DNA from: Pseudomonadaceae bacterium
GTDB lineage: Bacteria; Pseudomonadota; Gammaproteobacteria; Pseudomonadales; Pseudomonadaceae
Direction: 5' to 3'
Length of the DNA stretch: 39,644 bases
NCBI GenBank assembly: GCA_019745275.1
Contig: JAIETJ010000039.1
Location: 1-39,644 of the forward strand
The notes under the pieces: generated by a model
Database searches by the model: none
What the model was told of the DNA's origin: nothing
The model's input: only the letters and a program-made list of their open reading frames with translations
Part shown: positions 1 to 8,586 of the stretch, in pieces
How positions within the stretch are numbered: position 1 is the first letter of the stretch
Layout of the letters: each line of letters starts with the position of its first letter
Translations under genes and position numbers: made by a program

Positions 1-666
1 GGTACCGTCGGCGCCGCGCCGATGCAAAATATTGGCGCTTACGGCGTCGAGTTAAAAGACGTTTTTGCTGGCTTAACCGCGCTAGACCGTCACACCGGCG
101 AACTGCGTGAATTTACTCTGGAGCAGGCCGCGTTCGGTTATCGCGACAGCCTGTTTAAGCGTGAGACGGAACGTTGGCTGATTTTGCGCGTGCGCTTTAT
201 CTTGCGTCGTCAGGCGGCGTTGCACTTACAGTACGGCCCGTTGCAGCATTACCTAAATGCCCAAGGCATCAGCGCGCCGACGGCCAGCGATGTGAGTCGT
301 GCGGTTTGTGCGATTCGCGGTGAAAAACTCCCCGATCCAGCCGTGCTCGGCAATGCCGGTAGCTTCTTCAAAAACCCCGTGGTTTCTGCCGAGTTGACTG
401 CGCGTTTGCGTGCCGAACATCCCGATTTAGTCGCCTATCCGCAAGCTGGTGGACAGTTCAAGTTGGCCGCCGGTTGGCTGATCGAGCGTGCTGGTTGGAA
501 GGGCTTTCGCGATGGCGATGCGGGCGTGCACCAACAGCAAGCACTGGTGCTGGTCAACTATGGCGCGGCTACGGGTGCGCAAGTTCTCAACTTAGCGCGG
601 CGCATCCAAGCCGATATCGCCGAGCGTTTTGCCGTTGAGTTGGAGATAGAGCCAAACGTGCTCTGA
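1..666 (+). CDS. murB: UDP-N-acetylenolpyruvoylglucosamine reductase, 3' part (5' end outside window)
   Basis: MurB reduces UDP-GlcNAc-enolpyruvate to UDP-MurNAc with NADPH and FAD, a cytoplasmic step of peptidoglycan precursor synthesis. The frame is open from base 1 and reads GTVGAAPMQNIGAYG, the family's FAD-binding stretch, so the ATG at 22 is internal and the N-terminal FAD subdomain lies upstream of the window. NAGSFFKNP (about bases 352-378) carries the catalytic serine. The C-terminus LEIEPNVL supplies the glutamate used in proton transfer. The fold matches type I (E. coli-like) MurB. The gene converges on rne and is closed by a shared terminator. Identification is firm; only the 5' end is missing. 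Confidence 0.95.
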   Translation, partial: GTVGAAPMQNIGAYGVELKDVFAGLTALDRHTGELREFTLEQAAFGYRDSLFKRETERWLILRVRFILRRQAALHLQYGPLQHYLNAQGISAPTASDVSRAVCAIRGEKLPDPAVLGNAGSFFKNPVVSAELTARLRAEHPDLVAYPQAGGQFKLAAGWLIERAGWKGFRDGDAGVHQQQALVLVNYGAATGAQVLNLARRIQADIAERFAVELEIEPNVL

Positions 667-701
667 GTGTTGCAAGTGTCTTGGACTTTTCTTAAGTCCA
701 C

Positions 702-736
702 AAAAAGGGGATGCTTTTGGCATCCCCTTTTTATTT
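702..736. terminator. Bidirectional rho-independent terminator between murB and rne
   Basis: A perfect 13-bp stem (702-714 with 720-732) has a 5-nt loop. The stem core GGGGATGC/GCATCCCC is flanked by A5 on the left and T5 on the right, so it can act in both directions for the convergent genes murB (+) and rne (-). Confidence 0.93.
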
Positions 737-747
737 TCTAGCCGCGG

Positions 748-3700
748 TTAGGCGAGAGGTTTTACTTCCTCGGCCTGTGCTTGCGCTACTTCTTGCTCTG
801 GCTCAGCTTCTTGCGGGCTGGCAGTCGCGACTTCAGTCGGGGCGGCAAACTCGATAGTGGCTTGGGCAGGCTCTGCAGCGCTGACGCTTTCTACTGCTGG
901 GGCAGCTTCGGCGGCTTTGACAACCGGTTCAACAGCCGCAACTTCTGGTGCGGCCGCTTCTACTGTCACTTCGGCAATTACCGCTGGAGCAACTTCGGCG
1001 ACAACAGGGGCGGCTTCAGCTGCTACTTCGCTAGCCTGGCTGGCGAGTGCTTCGGCTTCACGCTGACGACGACGGATTTCCCGCGGATCGTTTGGCGCGC
1101 GGCCACCACTGCTGACGGGCTCGACTGCTGCTACAACAACAGTTTCGGGCGCTACTTCAGCCGCTACTTCAACGCTTGCTGGTGCTGCGCTTGGCGCAGG
1201 TTCAGCAAGCACAACGCTGACTGCGTCTACAGCTTCGACTGCCTCTACTACAGGGGCGGCTACCGGCACTTCAATCGCGGCGACCGTAACAGTCGCTTCA
1301 ACTGCTGCAGATACTTCTGCTGCTGGCGCGCTAGTTTCAGTCTGCTCGCTGCTTGCTGCGACAACCTCTGCTGCTGGTTCGGTGCTTTCGTTGCTGTGCT
1401 GGCTGCCAAGCACTTCGCTAACTGCAGCTGCCGCGGCAACCACTGCAACGGTGTTGCTTGACTCGGCTTGGCTGCTTTCTTCGGCGTGCTCTTCTTCGCC
1501 GTTTTCTTCGCTGCCTTCAATCACGTTGCCGTTGGCGTCGCTTTGACGTTCGCGACGGTTGCTGCGACGACGCTGGCCGCGTGAACGGCGACGTGGACGC
1601 TCGCCATCGGCGCCGTCTTGTTCGTCATCCAGCAATTGCTCGTCGTCCGGCAGTGCTTCTTCTGTTGCTGCGGTTTCTGCTGCTGCAGCCGGACGTGGTT
1701 GACGTTCTTCACGCGGCGCGCGCGGTTGACGCTCTTCACGCGGTGCGCGAGCTGGACGCTCAGCACGGGGCGCATCGTTGCTTGCAGTTTCTTGCGCTAC
1801 GGGTTGACCTTGGGCGTCCAAGGGCTCGCGCAGTTCGCGGGTTTGGCGTTCTTCACGCGGCTGCCGGTCTTCGCGGGGCGCGCGAGCCGGGCGTTCTTCA
1901 CGAGGCGGACGCGATTGGCGAACTTCCTGCGGCTCACGAACCTCTACCGCTTCACGCGGTTGACGCTCTTCGCGTGGGGCGCGGGCTGGACGATCTTCAC
2001 GTGGCTCACGGGGTTCGCGGGCGGCGCGTTCTTCGCGAGCTGGACGCTCTTCACGTGGCTTGCGCTCTTCATCACGACCGCCACTACGGCCACCACGGCC
2101 ACGGCTTTGTGGGCGGTTATTGGTGCTGCGGCGTGGCTCTTCAGGGCGGGCCGGGCGTTCACCGGCGGGTTTTTCGATAACCAGTAACGGCTCTTCTTTA
2201 CCGGCAAACAGGCTCACCAGCGATTTTACTAAGCCTTTGAACAAGCTTGGCTGAGCACTTTCGGCGTGTGCGATCGGTGCGGCTGGCGCCTGACTGATCG
2301 GCGCCGGAGTGGCGCGCTGTGGGGCGGTTTTGATCGCTGCGTCTTGGCGAACCAAGGTGCGGGTGGCTGCGGCCGGTTGCACTTCTTCAACTTCGGTGGC
2401 GGTCATGGCATAGCTTGACTGACCGGTTTGTAAGTCGGCGCTGTCATTGCGCAGGCGTTGCACTTCGAAATGCGGCGTTTCTAAGTGGTCGTTAGGCAGA
2501 ATAACGATACGCGCACGGCTGCGCAGTTCGATCTTGGTGATCGAGTTGCGTTTCTCGTTGAGCAAGAAAGCCGCCACTGGAATTGGCACCTGTGCGCGAA
2601 CTTCGGCGGTGCGGTCTTTCAGGGCTTCTTCTTCGATCAGGCGCAAGATCGCCAGCGACAGAGATTCAACGTCGCGGATCAGGCCTTGGCCGTTGCAGCG
2701 GGGGCAAACAATGCCACTGCTTTCGCCAAGGGATGGGCGTAGGCGCTGGCGGGACATTTCCAGCAGGCCGAAGCGCGAGATGCGGCCAACTTGAACGCGG
2801 GCGCGGTCGGCTTCGAGGCTTTCGCGAACCTTGTCTTCCACTGCGCGCTGATTTTTCGCCGGCGTCATGTCGATAAAGTCGATGACTACCAAGCCGCCGA
2901 TGTCACGCAGACGCAACTGACGAGCGATTTCTTCAGCCGCTTCGAGGTTGGTTTGCAGTGCGGTTTCTTCGATGTCGGCGCCTTTGGTGGCGCGGGCCGA
3001 GTTGATGTCGATGGACACCAAGGCTTCGGTCGGGTCGATTACGATCGAACCACCCGATGGCAGGGTAACCACGCGCTGGAAGGCGGTTTCGATTTGGCTT
3101 TCGATCTGGAAGCGGTTAAACAGCGGCACGCTGTCTTCGTACAATTTGATTTTGCTTTCGTACTGCGGCATCACTTGGCGAATGAAGCTCAGGGCTTCTT
3201 CTTGCGCTTCGACGCTATCGATCAGTACTTCGCCGATGTCTTGGCGCAGGTAATCGCGGATGGCGCGGATGATGACGTTGCTTTCTTGATAGATCAGGAA
3301 AGGCGCGGCGCGGTCCAGCGAGGCTTCTTTGATCGCGGCCCAAAGCTGCATCAGGTAATCGAGGTCGCCCTGCATTTCGTCGCTGCTGCGGCCAAGGCCG
3401 GCCGTGCGCACGATCAGGCCCATGTCGGCAGGGGCATTCAGGCCGTTGAGGGCTTCACGCAGTTCGTTACGCTCTTCGCCTTCGATACGCCGGGAAATGC
3501 CGCCAGCCCGTGGGTTGTTCGGCATCAGTACCAAATAGCGGCCAGCCAAGCTGATAAAGGTGGTGAGGGCGGCGCCCTTGTTGCCACGCTCTTCTTTCTC
3601 GACCTGAACGATGACTTCCTGACCTTCGGTCAGTGCATCTTTGATGTTGGCGCGGCCTTCTGCGCCTTTTTTGAAGTACTCACGGGACACTTCTTTAAGC

Positions 3701-3906
3701 GGCAAGAAGCCGTGGCGGTCGGAGCCGAAATCCACGAAAGCCGCTTCGAGGCTAGGCTCGACGCGGGTAATACGGCCCTTGTAGATGTTCGATTTCTTTT
3801 GCTCGCGTGCCCCAGACTCGATGTCTAGGTCATACAGGCGCTGGCCATCTACCAGAGCAACACGCAACTCTTCGGGTTGAGTGGCGTTAATTAGCATTCT
3901 TTTCAT
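748..3906 (-). CDS. rne: Ribonuclease E
   Basis: Essential endoribonuclease and degradosome scaffold for mRNA decay and rRNA/tRNA processing. The ATG at 3904-3906 gives [10 protein letters not shown], the universal RNase E start; the longer open frame upstream is not used. The product is 1052 residues. Residues 1-125 hold the RNase H-like segment and S1 domain. Catalytic acidic residues are D300 (VSIDIN) and D343 (VIDFID), and the Zn-link is C401-P-R-C404. All sit 3 residues before their E. coli positions. Residues 554-570 ([16 protein letters not shown]) form an amphipathic helix, the likely inner-membrane anchor. Residues about 580-745 are an Arg/Glu/Pro-rich disordered region with repeated [12 protein letters not shown] units, followed by a basic cluster [15 protein letters not shown]. 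An NDPRE motif lies near residue 937 and the tail is Ala/Val/Glu-rich. Tail motifs are lineage-specific, and degradosome partners cannot be read from sequence alone. Confidence 0.97.
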   Translation of the reverse strand: MKRMLINATQPEELRVALVDGQRLYDLDIESGAREQKKSNIYKGRITRVEPSLEAAFVDFGSDRHGFLPLKEVSREYFKKGAEGRANIKDALTEGQEVIVQVEKEERGNKGAALTTFISLAGRYLVLMPNNPRAGGISRRIEGEERNELREALNGLNAPADMGLIVRTAGLGRSSDEMQGDLDYLMQLWAAIKEASLDRAAPFLIYQESNVIIRAIRDYLRQDIGEVLIDSVEAQEEALSFIRQVMPQYESKIKLYEDSVPLFNRFQIESQIETAFQRVVTLPSGGSIVIDPTEALVSIDINSARATKGADIEETALQTNLEAAEEIARQLRLRDIGGLVVIDFIDMTPAKNQRAVEDKVRESLEADRARVQVGRISRFGLLEMSRQRLRPSLGESSGIVCPRCNGQGLIRDVESLSLAILRLIEEEALKDRTAEVRAQVPIPVAAFLLNEKRNSITKIELRSRARIVILPNDHLETPHFEVQRLRNDSADLQTGQSSYAMTATEVEEVQPAAATRTLVRQDAAIKTAPQRATPAPISQAPAAPIAHAESAQPSLFKGLVKSLVSLFAGKEEPLLVIEKPAGERPARPEEPRRSTNNRPQSRGRGGRSGGRDEERKPREERPAREERAAREPREPREDRPARAPREERQPREAVEVREPQEVRQSRPPREERPARAPREDRQPREERQTRELREPLDAQGQPVAQETASNDAPRAERPARAPREERQPRAPREERQPRPAAAAETAATEEALPDDEQLLDDEQDGADGERPRRRSRGQRRRSNRRERQSDANGNVIEGSEENGEEEHAEESSQAESSNTVAVVAAAAAVSEVLGSQHSNESTEPAAEVVAASSEQTETSAPAAEVSAAVEATVTVAAIEVPVAAPVVEAVEAVDAVSVVLAEPAPSAAPASVEVAAEVAPETVVVAAVEPVSSGGRAPNDPREIRRRQREAEALASQASEVAAEAAPVVAEVAPAVIAEVTVEAAAPEVAAVEPVVKAAEAAPAVESVSAAEPAQATIEFAAPTEVATASPQEAEPEQEVAQAQAEEVKPLA
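1680..2160 (-). repeat. Coding repeats in rne scaffold region ([13 protein letters not shown] units)
   Basis: The DNA encoding RNase E residues about 583-742 is internally repetitive. Units encoding (A)[15 protein letters not shown] and PREDRPAR recur many times with near-identical codons. These are short linear motif repeats in a disordered Arg-rich RNA- or protein-binding region, not a mobile repeat. Recombination between units could vary the copy number between strains. Confidence 0.75.
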
Positions 3907-4416
3907 GTTGTACCGTCGGTTTCCGGGCTGGCGGAAATGGCGCTCGGCACACACGACTCTAACGGTCGGTGCAGGTGCGTCAGGAGCGCTTGTCAGGCGT
4001 TCCAGTGTCTAGCGATGCTCGGCCAATAGGCCCGGGTTCGCGACGACGTCTCCTGGTATTGGTGAAGACTGAATCTATCAGTCAGGAGGAGGAATCAACC
4101 ATCGGCAGCGGACAAAATGAAGCGTCTTGAAAAGCCCAGTGCTACACAGTCCGACGGTTGTGCGTCTCCACCCTACACGTATCCGAAGAATCGGGTGCCG
4201 CTCGCAGATTTCGCAGCGGGTTGGCATTAATTGCGATTAGCCCAATGGGCTTCTCGCGGTTGATATCTCAAAGCCTTGGTTTCCGGGCTGTTCGCGGCCT
4301 TGCTGGCCTTTCTTGCTTCGAACAACCCGTGGGACGGCCTTACGTCCGGAATAACTCGTTATCGGTCAGCGATGGCTATAGCAATCATCCGCTGAGCGGG
4401 CCACTTTTGGTGGCGT
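3907..4416 (-). promoter_or_regulatory. Long 5' leader of rne (probable autoregulatory leader, rne-II-like)
   Basis: The 572 bases between rne and rluC hold no credible gene. A minus-strand promoter at 4422-4450 would start transcription near 4415, giving an rne leader of about 510 nt. RNase E leaders are known to be cleaved by RNase E for autoregulation, and a structured leader class (rne-II) is described in pseudomonads; assignment to it here is inferred from position. Visible hairpins include 4332-4336/4343-4347 (GGACG/CGTCC) and 4239-4243/4247-4251 (AGCCC/GGGCT). A 13-nt direct repeat, GGTTTCCGGGCTG on the plus strand, occurs at 3918-3930 and 4278-4290. No strong Shine-Dalgarno precedes the rne ATG. 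Confidence 0.7.
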
Positions 4417-4421
4417 TCGGG

Positions 4422-4450
4422 AATATAGCAGCAATCATTAAGTGCTTCAA
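4422..4450 (-). promoter_or_regulatory. rne promoter
   Basis: On the minus strand TTGAAG (4445-4450) is followed after 17 nt by TATATT (4422-4427) with an extended -10 TGC. The predicted start is near 4415. Its -35 overlaps the -35 of the divergent rluC promoter. Confidence 0.65.
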
Positions 4451-4472
4451 ATCCATAAAAAATTGTTATCAT
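4446..4472 (+). promoter_or_regulatory. rluC promoter (predicted leaderless transcript)
   Basis: TTCAAA (4446-4451), a 15-nt spacer, and TATCAT (4467-4472) preceded by TGT, an extended -10. The usual 7-nt step from the end of the -10 places +1 at 4479, which is the A of the rluC ATG. No Shine-Dalgarno is present upstream of that ATG, consistent with a leaderless mRNA. Confidence 0.5.
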
Positions 4473-4478
4473 CGGCTG

Positions 4479-5432
4479 ATGATAACTACTACTTCTCCGA
4501 TCACCGCAGTGCAACTGCTGGAGGTCGCGCCGGAGCTTGCCGGTCAGCGTATTGATAACTTTCTGCGTACCCAGCTCAAGGGTGTGCCGAAGACTTTGAT
4601 TTACCGCATTTTGCGTAAAGGCGAAGTGCGGGTGAATAAAGGTCGGATCAAGCCTGAATACAAATTACAGGCCGGCGATATTGTTCGTGTGCCGCCATTG
4701 CGCTTAGCTGAGCGTGACGAGCCGGCGCCACTGGCCAAAGGTTTGCTGGATCTTCTGGAGGCGGCGATTGTCTTCGAAGACAAGGCGTTGATCGTCTTGA
4801 ATAAGCCGGCCGGTATCGCGGTGCACGGCGGCAGCGGCCTCAATTACGGCGTGATTGAGGCTTTTCGCCAGTTGCGCCCCGATTGTAAAGAATTGGAGTT
4901 GGTCCATCGCTTGGATCGCGATACTTCTGGCTTGTTAATGATTGCCAAGAAACGCAGCATGTTGCGCCATTTGCATGCCGCGCTGCGTGGCGACGGTATC
5001 GATAAGCGCTATATGGCCTTGGTGCGTGGTAACTGGCCGGCGGCCAAGAAGCAGGTTAATGCGCCGCTGCTGAAAAATACCCTACGCTCGGGCGAGCGGA
5101 TGGTCGAGATCAATGAAGAAGGTAAGGAGGCGCTGACCATCTTTAAGGTGCTGCGCCGTTTTGGCGAATTTGCCACCTTGGTTGAAGCTAAGCCGATTAC
5201 CGGTCGCACCCATCAAATTCGTGTGCACGCGTTGCATGCTGGGCATGCGATTGCCGGTGATGATAAGTACGGTGATGAAGACTTCTCCCGCGAGATTCGT
5301 GATTTGGGCGGTAAGCGTTTGTTTTTGCATGCCTATGCGCTGCGCGTGCCGCTGCCTGATGGCGGTGAGCTGCAGTTTGAGGCTCCGGTTGATGAAGTGT
5401 GGCAGCGCACGATCGAGCGTTTAAGTGCCTGA
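4479..5432 (+). CDS. rluC: 23S rRNA pseudouridine synthase C (positions 955/2504/2580)
   Basis: Makes pseudouridines in the 23S rRNA peptidyl-transferase region. The start ATG at 4479 gives [16 protein letters not shown] and 317 residues, the usual family length. The open frame continues upstream to 4158 but that part lies in the rne leader and has no family similarity. An S4 RNA-binding domain covers about residues 22-75 ([19 protein letters not shown]). The RluA-type catalytic domain carries HRLDRDTSG with catalytic D146 (E. coli RluC D144). GRTHQIRVH and KRLFLHAY are further family motifs. It is divergent from rne, as in many gammaproteobacteria, and overlaps the next gene by 8 nt. Confidence 0.95.
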   Translation: MITTTSPITAVQLLEVAPELAGQRIDNFLRTQLKGVPKTLIYRILRKGEVRVNKGRIKPEYKLQAGDIVRVPPLRLAERDEPAPLAKGLLDLLEAAIVFEDKALIVLNKPAGIAVHGGSGLNYGVIEAFRQLRPDCKELELVHRLDRDTSGLLMIAKKRSMLRHLHAALRGDGIDKRYMALVRGNWPAAKKQVNAPLLKNTLRSGERMVEINEEGKEALTIFKVLRRFGEFATLVEAKPITGRTHQIRVHALHAGHAIAGDDKYGDEDFSREIRDLGGKRLFLHAYALRVPLPDGGELQFEAPVDEVWQRTIERLSA

Positions 5433-6096
5433 GTTCAGTGTGCCGGGCAGTTATAAGCTGCTGATCTTCGATTGGGATGGCACGCTGGTTGACTCGATCG
5501 GTCGCATTGTCGAGGCCATGCATCTAGCTGCGGACAGTTGCGAACTGCCGCGCTGCACTGATCGGGCGGTTCGAGACATTATTGGTTTGGCCTTGCCGCA
5601 GGCAGTGCAGGTGCTGTATCCCGGTTTGCAAGATTTGGCCGCGATTGAGCGCTTTACGCGAGTTTACAGTGAGTGCTATTTGCAGCTTGAGTCTGAGCCG
5701 TCGGCATTGTTTGCTGATGTGGCTGAGTCGCTGGAGATTTTCCGCGAGCAGGGTTATCACTTGGCGGTGGCTACCGGCAAAAGCCGTCACGGGCTCGATC
5801 GGGTGTTGGCTGGGCGCGATTGGTGTGATTATTTTGATATCACTCGCTGCGCCGATGAGTCTGCGAGCAAGCCGCATCCTTTAATGTTGGAGCAAATATT
5901 GGCGCATTTTCAATTGCCGCCGCAGCAGGCGCTAATGGTCGGTGATTCAATCTTCGATCTGCAGATGGCGCACAATGCCGGAATGCACTCGGTTGCTGTG
6001 GGTTATGGCGCGCAGTCGATGGCAGTGTTGCGTGAGCATCGTCCGCATCTGGCGATTGAGCGTTTTAGTCAGTTGCGCGACTGGTTGTCCTGTTAG
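5425..6096 (+). CDS. HAD-superfamily hydrolase (phosphoglycolate phosphatase-like)
   Basis: A small-molecule phosphatase of HAD subfamily IA. Motif I is DWDGTLVDS (nucleophile and general acid Asp, residues 16-24), motif II is the T in [10 protein letters not shown], motif III the K in SKPHPLML, and motif [13 protein letters not shown] (metal-binding Asp). A helical cap lies between motifs I and II. The substrate is not determined; Gph-like enzymes hydrolyse phosphoglycolate, but promiscuity is common. The GTG at 5425 overlaps the rluC stop by 8 nt. A second GTG at 5440 (giving [14 protein letters not shown]) is an equally reasonable start. Translation is probably coupled to rluC. Confidence 0.88.
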   Translation: MPEFSVPGSYKLLIFDWDGTLVDSIGRIVEAMHLAADSCELPRCTDRAVRDIIGLALPQAVQVLYPGLQDLAAIERFTRVYSECYLQLESEPSALFADVAESLEIFREQGYHLAVATGKSRHGLDRVLAGRDWCDYFDITRCADESASKPHPLMLEQILAHFQLPPQQALMVGDSIFDLQMAHNAGMHSVAVGYGAQSMAVLREHRPHLAIERFSQLRDWLSC

Positions 6097-6125
6097 TTGG
6101 CTAATCAATAGAGGGAAACTTGATT

Positions 6126-7100
6126 ATGTTGGATGAATCTAAGTCTGCTCAGGCTGCAGATGGCAAAAGCTGGAAGTTGCTGGAAACCACTTTGCTGGCT
6201 GGTGTGCAAGAGCAGCGTCGTGCGCGGCGCTGGGGGATTTTCTTTAAGTTGCTGACCTTCGTGTATTTGTTTGGTGCGCTGGCGATGTTTTCGCCGATGC
6301 TGAACTTAAAAAATGCCGCAGCGCGCGGTGAAAATCATACGGCGCTGATCGAAGTGCGCGGCATGATTGCCGATCAAGAGGCCGCCAGCGCCGATAATAT
6401 TGTCGGCAGCTTGCGTGCAGCCTTCGAAGACCCGAAAACCAAGGGGGTGATTCTGCGTATCAATAGCCCTGGCGGTAGTCCGGTGCAGTCGGGCTATATC
6501 TATGATGAAATCCGGCGTCTGCGCGCTGAGCATAAAGACATTAAGGTTTATGCAGTAATTACCGATCTGGGTGCCTCGGGCGCTTACTACATTGCCAGTG
6601 CGGCCGATGAGATCTACGCCGATAAATCTAGCTTGGTGGGCTCAATTGGGGTGACGGCGGCAACCTTCGGTTTCGTTGATGTGATGGGTAAGTTGGGCGT
6701 TGAGCGGCGCGTGTACACTTCGGGTGAGCACAAGGCCTTTCTCGATCCGTTCCAGCCGCAAAAAGCTGAGGAGACGCAGTTCTGGCAGAGTGTGCTGAAT
6801 ACCACTCATCGGCAGTTTATCGACAGCGTCAAGCAGGGCCGTGGCGACCGCTTAAAGGTTGAGGGCCATCCTGAGTTGTTCTCAGGCTTGATCTGGTCGG
6901 GTGAGCAGGCTTTGGGGTTGGGCTTGATCGATAAGCTGGGTAATAGCAGCTATGTTGCGCGTGAAGTGATTGGTGCCAAAGACATGGTTGATTTTACCGT
7001 GCAAGATTCGCCGTTCGATCATTTCGCGAAAAAACTCGGCGCTAGCGTGGCCTCGCAGTTGGCGCTGTGGGCGGGTTTCCAAGGTCCGGCGTTACGCTAA
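6126..7100 (+). CDS. sppA: Signal peptide peptidase SppA, 36K type
   Basis: An inner-membrane serine protease of family S49 that clears cleaved signal peptides. An N-terminal membrane segment lies at about residues 37-58 (WGIFFKLLTFVYLFGALAMF), with the catalytic domain outside the cytoplasm. S151 (GASGAYY) and K203 (GEHKAFLDPF) form the Ser-Lys dyad. Their spacing of 52 matches the B. subtilis enzyme as I recall it (S147/K199). INSPGGSP is the S49 oxyanion region. GAGGG at 6111-6115 favours the ATG at 6126 over the in-frame TTG at 6120. Last gene of the rluC run, followed by a terminator. Confidence 0.93.
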   Translation: MLDESKSAQAADGKSWKLLETTLLAGVQEQRRARRWGIFFKLLTFVYLFGALAMFSPMLNLKNAAARGENHTALIEVRGMIADQEAASADNIVGSLRAAFEDPKTKGVILRINSPGGSPVQSGYIYDEIRRLRAEHKDIKVYAVITDLGASGAYYIASAADEIYADKSSLVGSIGVTAATFGFVDVMGKLGVERRVYTSGEHKAFLDPFQPQKAEETQFWQSVLNTTHRQFIDSVKQGRGDRLKVEGHPELFSGLIWSGEQALGLGLIDKLGNSSYVAREVIGAKDMVDFTVQDSPFDHFAKKLGASVASQLALWAGFQGPALR

Positions 7101-7119
7101 CAGTTGCATTGTTTAAGTG

Positions 7120-7150
7120 AAAAAGCCCGGCCTGAGCGTCGGGCTTTTTC
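7120..7150. terminator. Bidirectional terminator between sppA and maf
   Basis: AAAAAGCCCG (7120-7129) pairs with CGGGCTTTTT (7140-7149) around a 10-nt loop. A-run and T-run flanks allow termination of both sppA (+) and maf (-). Confidence 0.92.
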
Positions 7151-7162
7151 GTGTGTGGCGCG

Positions 7163-7741
7163 CTAGGGTATTTGCACTTGCTCGCTCAGCAGCATGTCGA
7201 CTAGGCGAATCAGTGGTAAGCCGATCAGGCTGGTGGCGTCAGTGCCTTCTGTGCAGCTAAATAGGCTCACGCCAAGACCTTCGGCTTTGAAGCTGCCGGC
7301 GCAGTCGAATGGCTGTTCGGCTTCTAGGTAGCGGCTGATGCAGGCTGCGCTGAGGTGGCGAAAATGCACGGTGAAGGTAATGCAGTCGACTTGCCAGGTA
7401 TTAGTGGCGCTATTAAGCAGTGCTAGGCCGGTTAGGAAGTTTACTGATGCGCCACTGGCGGCGGTTAGTTGAGCGTGAGCGGCGCTGAAATTATGCGGTT
7501 TACCGATAATTTCTCCGTTTAATACCGCGACCTGATCGGAACCGATGATTAAATGCTGCGGGTACTCGCCGGTCAGCGCTTGGGCTTTTTCTCGTGCTAG
7601 GCGGCGCACCAGTGCTTCGGCGCTCTCGCCGCTGCGATGGGTTTCGTCGATGGCAGGGGCGCTCCACGTAAATGGAAGGCGCAGGCGGCTGAGTAATTCG
7701 CGCCGGTAAGGAGAGCTGGATGCCAGTACTAGCGGTGTCAT
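7163..7741 (-). CDS. maf: Maf-like nucleotide pyrophosphatase (YceF type)
   Basis: House-cleaning nucleoside triphosphate pyrophosphatase. The YceF subgroup is known to prefer 7-methyl-GTP; assignment here rests on similarity and on its place beside yceD-rpmF, as in E. coli. It opens with LVLASSSPYRRELL, the Maf phosphate-binding signature. IIGSDQV carries the catalytic-base aspartate, and IGKPHNF and the C-terminal GLPLIRLVDML are conserved. At 192 residues it is full length. AAGAAG lies upstream of the ATG on the minus strand. It is divergent from yceD, 118 bp apart. Confidence 0.92.
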   Translation of the reverse strand: MTPLVLASSSPYRRELLSRLRLPFTWSAPAIDETHRSGESAEALVRRLAREKAQALTGEYPQHLIIGSDQVAVLNGEIIGKPHNFSAAHAQLTAASGASVNFLTGLALLNSATNTWQVDCITFTVHFRHLSAACISRYLEAEQPFDCAGSFKAEGLGVSLFSCTEGTDATSLIGLPLIRLVDMLLSEQVQIP

Positions 7742-7821
7742 GGGCTTCTTCTTAAGCTTGTTTTAGTGCGGGAGCACGATTCTATCTGGTGCGCCTACCG
7801 GCGCCCAGAGAGCAATTTCCT

Positions 7822-7850
7822 TTGACAGTCCGAGGGGAGATCCCTAAAAT
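7822..7850 (+). promoter_or_regulatory. yceD-rpmF-plsX promoter
   Basis: A consensus -35 TTGACA (7822-7827), a 17-nt spacer and -10 TAAAAT (7845-7850) form the strongest sigma-70 promoter visible in the window. Transcription would begin at about 7856-7860, and the yceD ATG is at 7860, so the leader is 0-4 nt and no Shine-Dalgarno can be transcribed. Confidence 0.8.
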
Positions 7851-7859
7851 GCTGCGCCT

Positions 7860-8387
7860 ATGTTGAATGCACCGATTCCACCTCATGTTGATCCGCGCAA
7901 GCTGGCTGATCGTGGCGCTACCCTTGAAGGGGAAGTGTCGCTAGCAAGTTTGTTGCGACTCTGTGATCCGCTTGCGGATAGCAGTGGCTCTGTTCGAGCG
8001 AAATTTACTTTCGGTCGTGATGAGCAAAAAGCTGTGGTTATTCGCAGCGAGATCGATGTTGAAGTCAAGATGGTTTGTCAGCGTTGTCTGGAGCTGGTCG
8101 CTCTACCGATCCATAGCGAATGTGAATACGCTGTGGTGAAGGAAGGAACGGCTATTGAGTTGCAGCCGAAAGGCTACGATGTCCTGGAAATGGGTGAGGA
8201 GCCGCTGGATTTGTTGGCGTTGGTTGAGGATGAGTTACTGCTCGCCTTGCCTATTGTTCCGACCCATAACACTAATTTTTGCCAGCAGCCGGCCGGTCTC
8301 GATGAGCCTGAGTCGAGCGAGGACGAGGTAACGCGGTCCAACCCGTTCAGCGTGCTAGCACAGTTAAAGCGTGACCCAAACGTTTAG
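7860..8387 (+). CDS. yceD: YceD/DUF177 family protein, 23S rRNA accumulation/L32-linked
   Basis: A 175-residue DUF177 protein. The family is nearly always next to rpmF, and YceD homologues are reported to affect 23S rRNA accumulation or processing; the biochemical role is not settled. The sequence shows the conserved CQRCLE metal-binding-like pair (C90 and C93, approximately), an acidic middle (EMGEEPLDLLALVEDELLLALP), and the C-terminal NPFSVLAQLK motif. It is the first gene of the block and reads from the promoter at 7822 with an apparently leaderless start. rpmF follows 13 bp downstream. Confidence 0.93.
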   Translation: MLNAPIPPHVDPRKLADRGATLEGEVSLASLLRLCDPLADSSGSVRAKFTFGRDEQKAVVIRSEIDVEVKMVCQRCLELVALPIHSECEYAVVKEGTAIELQPKGYDVLEMGEEPLDLLALVEDELLLALPIVPTHNTNFCQQPAGLDEPESSEDEVTRSNPFSVLAQLKRDPNV

Positions 8388-8400
8388 GAGTTAATAAGTT

Positions 8401-8583
8401 ATGGCAGTTCAGCAGAACAAAAAATCCCGTTCCGCCCGCGACATGCGTCGTTCGCACGATGCTCTCACGGCCAGCACCTTGTCGGTTGAGAAGACCACTG
8501 GTGAAGTACACCTGCGTCACCACGTATCGCCAGAAGGCGTTTACCGTGGTCGTCAAGTGATCGACAAGGGCGCTGACGAGTAA
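8401..8583 (+). CDS. rpmF: 50S ribosomal protein L32
   Basis: A 60-residue ribosomal protein starting [19 protein letters not shown], the typical L32 N-terminus. The middle [22 protein letters not shown] is family-specific. It is the zinc-independent form, with no Cys pairs. GGAG lies about 10 nt before the ATG. Co-transcription with yceD and plsX links ribosome and phospholipid synthesis, a conserved arrangement. Confidence 0.97.
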   Translation: MAVQQNKKSRSARDMRRSHDALTASTLSVEKTTGEVHLRHHVSPEGVYRGRQVIDKGADE

Positions 8584-8586
8584 GTC

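Noticed and set aside
1458..2187. Plus-strand Arg- and Cys-rich frames opposite the rne tail
   Set aside because: Low-complexity shadows of the repetitive Arg-rich coding region.
748..2240. Possible CRISPR-like or tandem DNA repeat in the rne tail
   Set aside because: Units are short, unevenly spaced, and explained by in-frame protein motif repeats.
2791..3828. 345-codon open frame antisense to the catalytic half of rne
   Set aside because: It is the reverse-strand shadow of a strongly conserved gene with biased codons; the translated sequence has no recognisable family and no ribosome site.
4158..4478. N-terminal extension of rluC
   Set aside because: The frame is open but lies in the rne leader, contains the rne promoter, and lacks family similarity; the ATG at 4479 matches pseudomonad RluC starts.
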